From an uncultured Oscillospiraceae bacterium (GTDB lineage Bacteria > Bacillota > Clostridia > Oscillospirales > Ruminococcaceae), in NCBI GenBank assembly GCA_900543295.1, contig UQQY01000031.1:1-15947 (forward strand): DNA of 15,947 bases. The letters run 5' to 3'. The position numbers and the translations under genes were made by a program. This document shows, in pieces, positions 6,491-12,775 of this stretch. Numbering within the stretch: the first letter of the stretch is position 1; every line of letters begins with the position of its first letter. Under the pieces are notes generated by a model. It saw only the letters and a program-made list of their open reading frames with translations. It was not told where the DNA came from and did no database searches.

Positions 6491-7873
6491 TCATTTCCGA
6501 GCGTCGTGTTCATCAAAGGGGTCGCCGCACTCCGGGCAGAATTTCGGCGGATTTTTCGGATCCTCCGGTTCCCAGCCGCATTTGTCGCAGCGGTAAAGCA
6601 GAGCGCCGGCCGGCTTGGGCTTCCCGCACTGCGAGCAGAACTTTCCTTTATTCACAGCGCCGCAGGAGCAGCTCCAGCCGGTTGTTTCCGGCTTCGGCTT
6701 GCCGCATTCCGCGCAGAAGTTTCCTTTGTTCGCCGCACCGCATGAACATATCCATCCATCCTCTTCCGGCTTTGGTCTGCCGCACTGCGAGCAAAACTTT
6801 CCTTTGTTTACAGCGCCGCAGGAACAAGCCCAATCCTGGGATGAGGCGGATGCCGCCGCCCGATTCTGCTGTCCCATGGCAAACAGGTTCTGCGCATTGA
6901 CGCCCCCTGCCTGCTGCGCCATGCCCATACCCATAAATCCCATCATGGCGCCGTTTTTATTCTCCGCTGCGGATTTCATGGCCTCAGCCTGCGCTCCAAC
7001 AAGCGTTGCCGCAGCCATCGCAGGATCGCGCATAATCGCGGTGCGCTGCGCTTCCTTAATCATCTGCGCATCCTCTTCTGGGAGCGTGATTGGATTCATC
7101 GCAATTGAAACCACCGCAATGCCGCGCAGCTCCGTCCATTTTTTGGTGAGCGCCTCGTTCATGGCCTGCGAAAGCTCCTCCGTATGGCCGGGCAGCTCAT
7201 TCGGACGCACCTCCATTGCAGAAATTTTGGCAAAGGCGGGCTGCAACGCACTGATAAACTCCGTCTTTAACTGGCTGTCAATTTCCGAACGGCGGTACTC
7301 CCGTTCTACGTTTCCACAGACGTTTGTATAGAAAAGAAGCGGGTTTGCAATTTTATAAGAGTAAAGGCCGTTGCAGCGCACGGATACATCGACATCCAGT
7401 CCGATTTTAGAATCCACCACGCGGAACGGGATCGGATTGGCTGTTCCAAATTTGTTTTCGATAATCTCTTTTGTATTAAAATAATAGACGCGCTGATCCT
7501 TCCCCGTGTCCCCGCCATACGTAAAACGCCTGCCGATGGTCTTAAAGGTTTCCAGAATGGACTGCCCCAGTTCTCCAGCAAAGATGCTCGGTTCCGTCGA
7601 AGAATCATAGGTGAATTCGCCCGGTTCTGCGCAGACTTCCACGATTTTCCCCTGCTCAACGATCATCATGCACTGTCCGTCCGCAACGGCAATTCCCGAT
7701 CCATTCGAAATAATATTATCGCTCGCCTTCGTATTGGAGGAACGCCCTCCGATCCGCTTTTGTCCCTTGACCGCGAGCACATCCTTGTCCAATGCGTCAC
7801 AGTAGAAAAATTCCTTCCACTGATCCGCAAGCGTACTGCCAAGCGCGCCGATTCCTGCTTTAATAAGTCCCAT
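6491..7873 (-). CDS. SPFH-domain protein with tandem C-terminal zinc ribbons (YdjI-like)
   Basis: A 460-aa protein. The N-terminal helix (MGLIKAGIGALGSTLADQWKEF) and a long SPFH/prohibitin-like domain (about 40-270) match the YdjI/'virion core protein' family: QCMMIVEQGKIVEVCAEPGEFTYD, YYFNTKEIIENKFGT, VRCNGLYSYKIANPLLFY and GIAVVSIAMNPITLPEEDAQMI. A Met/Gln/Ala-rich linker follows (about 300-346, including MGFMGMGMAQQAGG). Then come three near-identical 26-residue zinc ribbons (347-372, 373-398, 399-424; W-x-C-x-C-GA-x-NKG-x-FC-x2-CG-x-PKP). A fourth, divergent ribbon (CDKCGWEPEDPKNPPKFCPECG, abridged as C-x2-C...C-x2-C) closes the protein. SPFH proteins oligomerise on membranes; YdjI links PspA to the YdjGH membrane complex in B. 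subtilis. The start at 7871-7873 has AAAGGAG 9 nt upstream; a 12-residue upstream extension lacks this support. It is the second main gene of the operon. Confidence 0.88.
   Translation of the reverse strand: MGLIKAGIGALGSTLADQWKEFFYCDALDKDVLAVKGQKRIGGRSSNTKASDNIISNGSGIAVADGQCMMIVEQGKIVEVCAEPGEFTYDSSTEPSIFAGELGQSILETFKTIGRRFTYGGDTGKDQRVYYFNTKEIIENKFGTANPIPFRVVDSKIGLDVDVSVRCNGLYSYKIANPLLFYTNVCGNVEREYRRSEIDSQLKTEFISALQPAFAKISAMEVRPNELPGHTEELSQAMNEALTKKWTELRGIAVVSIAMNPITLPEEDAQMIKEAQRTAIMRDPAMAAATLVGAQAEAMKSAAENKNGAMMGFMGMGMAQQAGGVNAQNLFAMGQQNRAAASASSQDWACSCGAVNKGKFCSQCGRPKPEEDGWICSCGAANKGNFCAECGKPKPETTGWSCSCGAVNKGKFCSQCGKPKPAGALLYRCDKCGWEPEDPKNPPKFCPECGDPFDEHDARK
6602..6835 (-). repeat. Three tandem 78-bp zinc-ribbon-coding repeats
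   Basis: Units lie at 6758-6835, 6680-6757 and 6602-6679. Each encodes a 26-residue CxC...CxxC zinc ribbon, and the first and third are nearly the same protein (CSCGAVNKGKFCSQCG). They are inside the SPFH gene and look like recent internal duplications, so copy number may vary between strains. Confidence 0.85.
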
Positions 7874-7972
7874 AATGCCGTTCTCCTTTCCATACGCCGC
7901 AATCCGCACACCTGCCTGATGGTATGCGCCAGCGATCGCCTTCTATGCCTGCCAAATCCGCCTTCCTGTTCA

Positions 7973-8344
7973 TCAATAAACGGGCGGACGCGAAAACATT
8001 GCGACAATATACGAATAAACTGCGTTTACATGATACTGATGCACCTGATAAGCGGCCTGCTGCGGGCCGCGGGGGCGGGACTCGATGATAATACGCGTCA
8101 TGCCTGGCTGCGGCTCATAAAAATTGATGTTCACATATTCACCCCAGCTATATGCCGAGACACCCGTAAAAAGCCAAATCTGATACTGCATCCGGTCAAC
8201 AAATTCAATCGGATATCCGGCGATATTTCCGGTCTTTTCCTTTATCGCCGCCATTGAGTCAAAAACCGTCATAAACGGAATTTGCAAAGCAAAATCCGCT
8301 CTTGCGCCGGGCGCCGTATACTGGTAAGAATAATAACCTGTCAA
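7973..8344 (-). CDS. Uncharacterised 123-aa protein heading the SPFH operon
   Basis: I do not recognise this family. The protein has no signal peptide or membrane helix. Its order, a helix around FDSMAAIKEKTGN followed by alternating strands (YPIEFVDRMQYQIWLFTGV, GEYVNINFYEP, MTRIIIESRP) and a final helix, looks like a small alpha/beta roll of TBP/steroid-binding type; that is an impression, not a match. The open frame begins with TTG at 8342-8344, because an in-frame stop lies two codons upstream. The TTG overlaps the TGA of a 17-codon ORF with a good ribosome binding site (TTGA overlap), so translation may be coupled, or the two may be one gene broken by a -1 frameshift. It ends 100 nt before the SPFH gene on the same strand and follows a TATAAT promoter, so it is likely part of the YdjGHI-like operon. 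Confidence 0.72.
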   Translation of the reverse strand: MTGYYSYQYTAPGARADFALQIPFMTVFDSMAAIKEKTGNIAGYPIEFVDRMQYQIWLFTGVSAYSWGEYVNINFYEPQPGMTRIIIESRPRGPQQAAYQVHQYHVNAVYSYIVAMFSRPPVY

Positions 8345-8394
8345 TCTGCGTCATCTCCCATCGTTTTTATCAATGCGCTTCCGAGTTTTTGCAT
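8341..8394 (-). CDS. 17-codon upstream ORF coupled to the 123-aa gene
   Basis: The minus-strand ATG at 8392-8394 has AAAGGA 6 nt upstream, the best ribosome binding site in this leader. It opens the peptide MQKLGSALIKTMGDDAD. Its TGA stop (8341-8343) overlaps the TTG start of the next gene. The peptide is amphipathic-helix-like and then acidic. Either it is a coupled leader peptide, or it is the true N-terminus of the 123-aa protein, separated by a frameshift at GAT|TGA. The strong site favours real translation. Confidence 0.5.
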   Translation of the reverse strand: MQKLGSALIKTMGDDAD

Positions 8395-8479
8395 CGGAAT
8401 TCCTTTCCCGCGTCTTTTCGCCAAAAAGGACGCTTTATACGCATAGATCGACCTTTTCAGCAAAAATATCTTTGACGCT

Positions 8480-8508
8480 ATTATAACATGGGAACGGGAA
8501 GAAAGCAA
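8480..8508 (-). promoter_or_regulatory. Sigma-A promoter candidate of the SPFH/zinc-ribbon/TPM operon
   Basis: On the minus strand a perfect -10 TATAAT (8480-8485) lies 17 nt from a weak -35 TTGCTT (8503-8508). Transcription would start near 8473, giving an 80-nt leader to the 17-codon ORF. I see no sigma-W-like sequence in its place, unlike the B. subtilis pspA-ydjGHI operon. Confidence 0.6.
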
Positions 8509-8511
8509 AAG

Positions 8512-8549
8512 AAAAGCGGCGATCTTTATCAGAAGACCGCCGTTTTTTT
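8512..8549 (-). terminator. Hairpin terminator of the GH3 gene
   Basis: AAAAGCGGCG-A-TCTT / AAGA-C-CGCCGTTTTT forms a stem with one internal mismatch and a TATCAG loop, about 36 nt beyond the GH3 stop. A and T runs on both sides make it potentially bidirectional. It sits next to the divergently placed operon promoter. Confidence 0.78.
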
Positions 8550-8584
8550 GAAAAAAGAGATTTTAAAGAAGATCCAAATCGGTC

Positions 8585-10642
8585 TTATTCAAATGTGTAT
8601 GGCAGCATTGGATCCATTTTATACAAAACCGAAAGCGGCAGATCTCTTGAGCTTGCGCCGACACGGATGGTATACACACCCTTTTCCGGAATCCACCGGT
8701 GAACCGCGGTATTGTAATAGCAAAAAGCGTCCGGAGGCAGTGGAATCCGCACTGAAATCGTTTCATGCGCGCGAATAAACACCTTTTTGAATCCGCGAAG
8801 CTCCTGCTTCGGATGGCTGGCCCACGAGGTGCGCGGGAATTCTAAATAGACCTGCGCAGTTTCCATCCCGTCGGTATCGCTTGTGTTCGTGATAAAAAAG
8901 GTAAGCACACCGTCCGTCAGCGTCAGGTTTTCGTATACAAATGTGGAATATGACAGTCCGAAGCCAAAGGGATACTCGGGCGAAATACCGGCGGTGTCAA
9001 AGTGACGGTAGCCGATCATCAACTTTTCGCGATATTCCGCTTTAAAACCATCGCCCGGATAATTTTGCAGGCTCAAAACATCCTGTAGCCGTGCTGGGAA
9101 AGTCTCCGGAAGCTTTCCGGAAGGATTGTTTTTGCCGCACAGCGTTTCCGCGACGGCGCGCCCGGTCGCCTGACCGGCCATGAACGCGACGAGAATCGCA
9201 TCTGTACAGTCGCCCCACTTACAGGTGGAAATCGCGTCTCCTACATTGAGCACTACAATAACCCGCTTGTTGGCACGTCCACAGACACGAATGGCATGCT
9301 CCATATACGGTTCAAGCTCAATATGATTGCGGTCCATCGTTTCGCTGGTGCAGGAAAGCGACTGGCCGGCAAAGATGACAACAGCGTCCGCAGCAGAAGC
9401 CCGCTCGTGAAGATCCATCTCCATAAAGCCAACTTCCTTTTGGAATGTCTCGATTTCCGACTCAGGCAAAAATTGCACATCCGTCTGCCCGCCCAACAAG
9501 GCCTGGAGCTCCGCAAGCGGCGTTGTGAGAATCGGCGGATTGATTACACGGGAGCTTCCGTCGCCGCCGGTAAACGGCACGGTCGCCCGATCGCCGATGA
9601 CAAGCAGCGTTTGAAGCGTTCCCGGAACCAGCGGCAGCGCGTTGTTCTCATTTTTCAAAAGAGTCATCGCTTCATTCGCGGCGCGGAGCGCGATCTCTCC
9701 ATGCCGCGCAAAATCGATTTCCCACGGCTGATAGACCGTTTTCGTGCGCTCCAAAAACGTAAATAGATGAACGATCGCCTCATCCACGAGCGCCTCGGTG
9801 ATGATACCCTGTTCATACGCTTCTTTAAGCTGCCCATATGCTTCTTCCTGATACGGCATACACATTTCGATGGACGCCAAAAGTGAATAGGCACGGTTTT
9901 TCACCGCGCACCAGTCAGAAATTACAATGCCGTCAAATCCCCATTCTTTACGCAGAATATCGTCAAGAAGCTGTTTGTGTTCCGAAGCAAAAATGCCGTT
10001 TAGGCGGTTATACGCGCACATGATTGACCACGGGCCGGCCTCTTTGACAATGATTTCGAACGGCTTTAAATACAATTCGCGCAGGGTGCGCTCGTCAATC
10101 TCGCTCGAAACACAAAAACGCCCGCGTTCCTGATTATTGGCGGCAAAATGCTTTGGGCATGCGGCGACGCCTTTTTTCTGTACACCTCTGACATATGCGG
10201 CGCCAAGTTTTCCCGCAAGAAGCGGATCCTCAGAAAAATATTCAAAGTTTCGTCCGCAGAGCGGATGGCGTTTTAGATTCACAGCAGGGCCGAGCACTGC
10301 ATTCACGCCATATGCGCGATATTCTTCGCCCAGTGCGCCGCCGACTTCTTCAAGCAGATCCGTATTCCATGTCGCGGCGAGCGCCGCGCCGGTTGGAAAA
10401 GCTGTGGACACAGCCTCCTCTCCATTCGTGCAATTCGGAAAGGCGGAGCGCATCCGTTTGTGAAATTCGGGGTTTGCCGCATCGTTCTGCTTTTTAAAAC
10501 GCAGACCGAACGGACTGTCGTGGTAGCGCATGGCGGGTACGGAAAAACGGGGAAGCGCCTGGCTGGCGTTCGAATCTTTTCCGGTGAGATAGTGAAGCTT
10601 CTCATCAAGCGTCATCTGTTTTAAAACCGCATAGACATCCAT
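8585..10642 (-). CDS. Glycoside hydrolase family 3 (beta-glucosidase/xylosidase type)
   Basis: A 685-aa retaining GH3 enzyme that releases terminal beta-linked sugars from oligosaccharides or glycosides. Domains in order are: a TIM-barrel-like domain (about 1-320) with the DSPFGLR substrate motif (D42), CGRNFEYFSEDP, ACPKHFAANNQE (K164-H165) and the nucleophile D243 in GFDGIVISDWCAV; an alpha/beta sandwich (about 325-560) with GGDGSSRVINPP and the probable acid/base E434 in TSETMDRNHIELEP; and a fibronectin-III-like C-terminal domain (about 590-665). No signal peptide is present, so it acts in the cytoplasm on imported sugars. The length is typical for a three-domain GH3. The ATG at 10640-10642 has AGGA 7 nt upstream, and a stop in frame rules out longer starts. 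It is a monocistronic unit with its own promoter and operator-like repeats. The exact sugar is not predictable. Confidence 0.95.
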   Translation of the reverse strand: MDVYAVLKQMTLDEKLHYLTGKDSNASQALPRFSVPAMRYHDSPFGLRFKKQNDAANPEFHKRMRSAFPNCTNGEEAVSTAFPTGAALAATWNTDLLEEVGGALGEEYRAYGVNAVLGPAVNLKRHPLCGRNFEYFSEDPLLAGKLGAAYVRGVQKKGVAACPKHFAANNQERGRFCVSSEIDERTLRELYLKPFEIIVKEAGPWSIMCAYNRLNGIFASEHKQLLDDILRKEWGFDGIVISDWCAVKNRAYSLLASIEMCMPYQEEAYGQLKEAYEQGIITEALVDEAIVHLFTFLERTKTVYQPWEIDFARHGEIALRAANEAMTLLKNENNALPLVPGTLQTLLVIGDRATVPFTGGDGSSRVINPPILTTPLAELQALLGGQTDVQFLPESEIETFQKEVGFMEMDLHERASAADAVVIFAGQSLSCTSETMDRNHIELEPYMEHAIRVCGRANKRVIVVLNVGDAISTCKWGDCTDAILVAFMAGQATGRAVAETLCGKNNPSGKLPETFPARLQDVLSLQNYPGDGFKAEYREKLMIGYRHFDTAGISPEYPFGFGLSYSTFVYENLTLTDGVLTFFITNTSDTDGMETAQVYLEFPRTSWASHPKQELRGFKKVFIRAHETISVRIPLPPDAFCYYNTAVHRWIPEKGVYTIRVGASSRDLPLSVLYKMDPMLPYTFE

Positions 10643-10652
10643 TGTTTCGTCC

Positions 10653-10676
10653 TATGACCGATATGACGGTCATATC
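10653..10676. promoter_or_regulatory. Overlapping palindromes in the GH3 leader (operator candidate)
   Basis: TATGACCG-N6-CGGTCATA (10653-10674) is a perfect inverted repeat, and GATATGAC-G-GTCATATC (10660-10676) is a second, overlapping one. Both contain the 9-mer CCGATATGA or its core, which recurs inside the promoter spacer at 10732-10740. This suggests a sugar-responsive repressor site downstream of the start point. Confidence 0.5.
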
Positions 10677-10720
10677 CTCCTTTTATCTCCGGCAAAATCA
10701 GTGCCCACATTTTGAAATTT

Positions 10721-10749
10721 ATTTTAATGAGCCGATATGAATTTGTCAA
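10721..10749 (-). promoter_or_regulatory. Sigma-A promoter of the GH3 gene
   Basis: On the minus strand a perfect -35 TTGACA (10744-10749), a 17-nt spacer and a -10 TAAAAT (10721-10726) give a leader of about 70 nt. AGTGC-CCGA-GCACT, a perfect inverted repeat, abuts the -35 at 10750-10763. The spacer contains the TCATATCGG motif repeated in the leader. Confidence 0.85.
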
Positions 10750-10879
10750 GTGCCCGAGCACTAAAGAACAATGAAACGACTCAATATTTTGATTGTAGGA
10801 GCGCTTCCGATTAGACAAGACGCATTGTATCGCCGTTTTACGTAATCCGCCCCATAAATCTTAAGTAGGAAGGGAGAAG

Positions 10880-10978
10880 ATGCCCTTTGGGGAATGTCCT
10901 ATTTTCATGTCTAAGGCCGATAAAGAAAGGGATATTGACTCTTTCCAATCGGTATTTGAACTTTCGTTGAGACAATGA
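10880..10978 (+). CDS. Candidate 32-aa small protein
   Basis: The ATG at 10880 follows the purine-rich AGGAAGGGAG, and the frame runs 32 codons to TGA, directly followed by TAA. The peptide starts MPFGECPIFMSKADKERDID and continues with a Ser/Phe-containing helix-like end (SFQSVFELSLRQ). A 25-bp perfect hairpin begins one base after the stop, which is the arrangement of a short gene with its own terminator. I see no clear sigma-A promoter upstream. It matches no family I know and could be a gene remnant or chance. Confidence 0.35.
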   Translation: MPFGECPIFMSKADKERDIDSFQSVFELSLRQ

Positions 10979-11037
10979 TAAACATATAAAGAACCGGCAA
11001 TCTCCCAAAAAAAGATTGCCGGTTCTTTATATGTTTA
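10979..11037. terminator. 25-bp perfect inverted repeat, probable bidirectional terminator
   Basis: Arms at 10979-11003 and 11013-11037 pair perfectly over 25 bp around a CCCAAAAAA loop. The inner part (AAAGAACCGGCAATCT / AGATTGCCGGTTCTTT) is a GC hairpin with A and T flanks, as in a rho-independent terminator. The extra AT-rich outer pairs make it unusually long. Confidence 0.75.
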
Positions 11038-11040
11038 AGA

Positions 11041-11349
11041 CGTCACCGTAGAGAACACTCTCAGCCGGTTTTTATCCGTTTCGCATGACACGGATAAAGA
11101 TTAAACGTGTCGGAAATGGTACATTGGGCACGGATAATTCCTCCGTCATTGACGGAAGCGCATATTGAGTGCGGTCCCCGACCATGCGTTGTCGCTGAAG
11201 CAAAGCAAAAATTCAGACCAGAGCCGCGCCTGGCACGTAGTAAAGTATCCCCTGAAAGGAGGATAGAGCCGCCTCCCTTACCGGCGGATTTTCCGCGCAG
11301 TTCCTGGTTTTCCCGCCTTCAAACTCGAAACGATTGGAAAGCCGGAAGT
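11041..11349. other. Stretch without a recognised gene
   Basis: I see no supported gene here. A plus-strand open frame (11107-11481) runs into the GyrI-like gene on the opposite strand, lacks a good ribosome binding site and looks spurious. The stretch holds several inverted repeats: TTTATCCGT-N10-ACGGATAAA (11071-11098), TCCGTCA-T-TGACGGA (11142-11156), and CCGCC/GGCGG near 11270. An AAAGGAGG at about 11255-11264 has no start codon at proper distance. It could be a decayed gene or an interspersed repeat. Confidence 0.4.
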
Positions 11350-11982
11350 TCACGCTTTCTTTATAGGATGTCTAATGACTGTTTTCCATTTCTCAGGAGC
11401 AACCTTTCTTGCGTCGGACATATAAATTTCGTGATGCAATCGCTTGTCGGTGATGTCATTTACATAGCCATTCTGCTCTAAAAAAGTATTCATCAAGGCA
11501 ACCGTTGCGGGTTCATCATCAAACGAACCAAAGTGCATCATTTGGACACACAACCCCTCGTCAATAGTCATAAACTCCGCAGGCGAACAATCTATTTTTT
11601 TCTTCCTTGTTGCAGTCTGTACCGCCCATTCAAAATCTGCCTTGGAAACGAAATCCGGCAAGCGAATGACTGAAATCCAGTTAAAGGTCGACTTGTCGGA
11701 ATAGTCCACACCGTCGATATCATCTTGCCACCAGAATCCTTCAAGGGGCGGCACAACATACTCAAAAAATCCCTCTATTCTGTAATCCGTCTTATAACTC
11801 ATTTTCAAAGTGTATGCTACGGAATATAGAACACTGATGGCTTGCTGATATGCTCCGCCTTCTTCATTTGGATTACCCTTGCCTCTTACTGCTATATAAT
11901 TTGCCTTTGGAACATTTACTATTGCTGGTTTGTTCTTGGGCATATAGAATTCTTTATATTCTTTTTTAAAATCAAATGCCAT
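11350..11982 (-). CDS. GyrI-like domain protein
   Basis: A 210-aa soluble protein resembling the GyrI-like/SBM family (small-molecule-binding domain also found in AraC-type regulators such as Rob and in GyrI). Seen are the opening MAFDFKKEYKEFYMPKNKPA, VPKANYIAVRGKGNPNEEGGAYQQAISVLYSVAYTLKMS, FEYVVPPLEGFWW and, later, LCVQMMHFGSFDDEPATVALMNTFLEQNGY with HHEIYMSDARKVAPEKWKTVIRHPIK. No DNA-binding domain is fused. Members bind small hydrophobic ligands, some hydrolyse them, and GyrI protects gyrase. The ATG at 11980-11982 has GGAGG 5 nt upstream; an ATG four codons earlier contains that site and is not preferred. A promoter lies at 12029-12057. Base composition is AT-richer than the rest of the window, compatible with acquisition. 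Confidence 0.85.
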   Translation of the reverse strand: MAFDFKKEYKEFYMPKNKPAIVNVPKANYIAVRGKGNPNEEGGAYQQAISVLYSVAYTLKMSYKTDYRIEGFFEYVVPPLEGFWWQDDIDGVDYSDKSTFNWISVIRLPDFVSKADFEWAVQTATRKKKIDCSPAEFMTIDEGLCVQMMHFGSFDDEPATVALMNTFLEQNGYVNDITDKRLHHEIYMSDARKVAPEKWKTVIRHPIKKA

Positions 11983-12616
11983 AATATCCTCCATTCAATT
12001 CCAGTTTGCCTATTAGTTTTCTGACATAAGTATAGCACATCTTCCTGTCGCAAGCAATTAAAAACAAGGATTTACTTTTGAGAGCACCATTTATGGTGTA
12101 AATTATCATGAAAGCGCCAGACAAATAAAAACTGGCGCAAAAATAAGGAAGGCCCCCATTACACGGGAGCCTTCCTCGCACCGTCACGTTCTCGAGGTGA
12201 CGGTTCTTTATGTCTATTGGGTACAAAAAAGATGTTATGCGTTTATAAAATTGTGAAACATAGGGAGTTCGTTTGTTTTCTTTTGCAGTATTCAGAGAAG
12301 CAATCAGCATACGCTTAATTTCCTCCGTCAACACCAGCAAACTTTCAAAATCATACCCTGTTAAATTTGTTCGTTTCAGTAAAGTAAGCCAATAAATACT
12401 TTCGCCTGATTCTTTGAAAGAAATATGGAGTTTAGATATAAAGTCTGCTTTGCTGTTGCCGTAAACTGCTTCGTTTATGTTTGCGCCGATACTTGTTGCA
12501 GAACGAAGCAATTGCTTTGCAATCGTTGTATCTTTTTTAGATTTTGAAAACACTTCATAAAACAAAACGATTTGCGTTGAAAATTCAAGAGATTTATCAA
12601 GTAACGGGCTGTTCAT
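11972..12616 (-). CDS. Four-helix-bundle protein (23S rRNA IVP family) with an anomalous C-terminal tail
   Basis: Residues 1-115 match the four-helix-bundle family first found in intervening sequences of 23S rRNA genes: SPLLDKSLEFSTQIVLFYEVF, QLLRSATSIGANINEAVYGNSKADFISKLHISFKESGESIYWLTLL and a final helix LTEEIKRMLIASLNTAKENK. Normal members are about 115-125 aa, so the domain occupies 12272-12616. Its biochemical role is not established. The open frame then continues about 99 codons through three hairpins, a terminator and the promoter of the next gene, and stops inside the GyrI-like gene start. That tail is probably not native; a lost stop or a frameshift near 12272 is likely. The ATG at 12614-12616 has GAGAGG 8 nt upstream and a promoter at 12636-12664; in-frame starts further up are weaker. 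Confidence 0.7.
   Translation of the reverse strand: MNSPLLDKSLEFSTQIVLFYEVFSKSKKDTTIAKQLLRSATSIGANINEAVYGNSKADFISKLHISFKESGESIYWLTLLKRTNLTGYDFESLLVLTEEIKRMLIASLNTAKENKRTPYVSQFYKRITSFLYPIDIKNRHLENVTVRGRLPCNGGLPYFCASFYLSGAFMIIYTINGALKSKSLFLIACDRKMCYTYVRKLIGKLELNGGYYGI
12029..12057 (-). promoter_or_regulatory. Sigma-A promoter candidate of the GyrI-like gene
   Basis: On the minus strand a -35 TTGCTT (12052-12057), a 17-nt spacer and a -10 TATACT (12029-12034) lie about 40 nt upstream of the gene. It sits inside the long tail of the upstream four-helix-bundle frame, which argues that tail is not a normal coding region. Confidence 0.55.
12138..12176 (-). terminator. Rho-independent terminator downstream of the four-helix-bundle domain
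   Basis: On the minus strand AGGAAGGC pairs with GCCTTCCT, with additional CCC/GGG pairing inside, and is followed by TTATTTTT. Two further perfect hairpins flank it: CCGTCAC-N9-GTGACGG (12181-12203) and GCGCCAG-N11-CTGGCGC (12114-12138). Confidence 0.8.
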
Positions 12617-12635
12617 TGGTATCGCCTCTCTGCGA

Positions 12636-12664
12636 ATTATAGCATAATACATTTTTATAATCAA
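12636..12664 (-). promoter_or_regulatory. Sigma-A promoter of the four-helix-bundle gene
   Basis: On the minus strand a -35 TTGATT (12659-12664) lies 17 nt from a perfect -10 TATAAT (12636-12641). The leader is very short, roughly 13 nt, and consists largely of the ribosome binding site. Confidence 0.65.
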
Positions 12665-12775
12665 AGCTTTGCGAAGCAAGGTCACCGATACTTTTCTCTA
12701 TTCTCTTTTATCTTTTCATTGGGAACGACATTTTAGAGAAGAGAGAAAAAAGAGAAGTGAAGAGAGAAAAGAACG

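Noticed and set aside
6615..7331. 238-codon plus-strand frame opposite the SPFH gene
   Set aside because: It is the antisense of the zinc-ribbon repeats and the SPFH domain; no start signal, and its periodicity comes from the real gene.
10605..10673. 22-codon minus-strand frame starting right after AAAAGGAGG in the GH3 leader
   Set aside because: The strong ribosome binding site is only 2 nt from the ATG, too close for efficient initiation, and the frame overlaps the GH3 start out of register. The palindromic operator reading explains the sequence better.
10771..10845. 24-codon plus-strand frame beginning MKRLNILIVGALP
   Set aside because: The start looks like a nucleotide-binding or receiver-domain beginning, but there is no ribosome binding site and the frame ends after 24 codons. 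At most a gene remnant.
11107..11481. 124-codon plus-strand frame
   Set aside because: No ribosome binding site, unusual composition rich in Pro/Arg, and it overlaps the well supported GyrI-like gene on the other strand.
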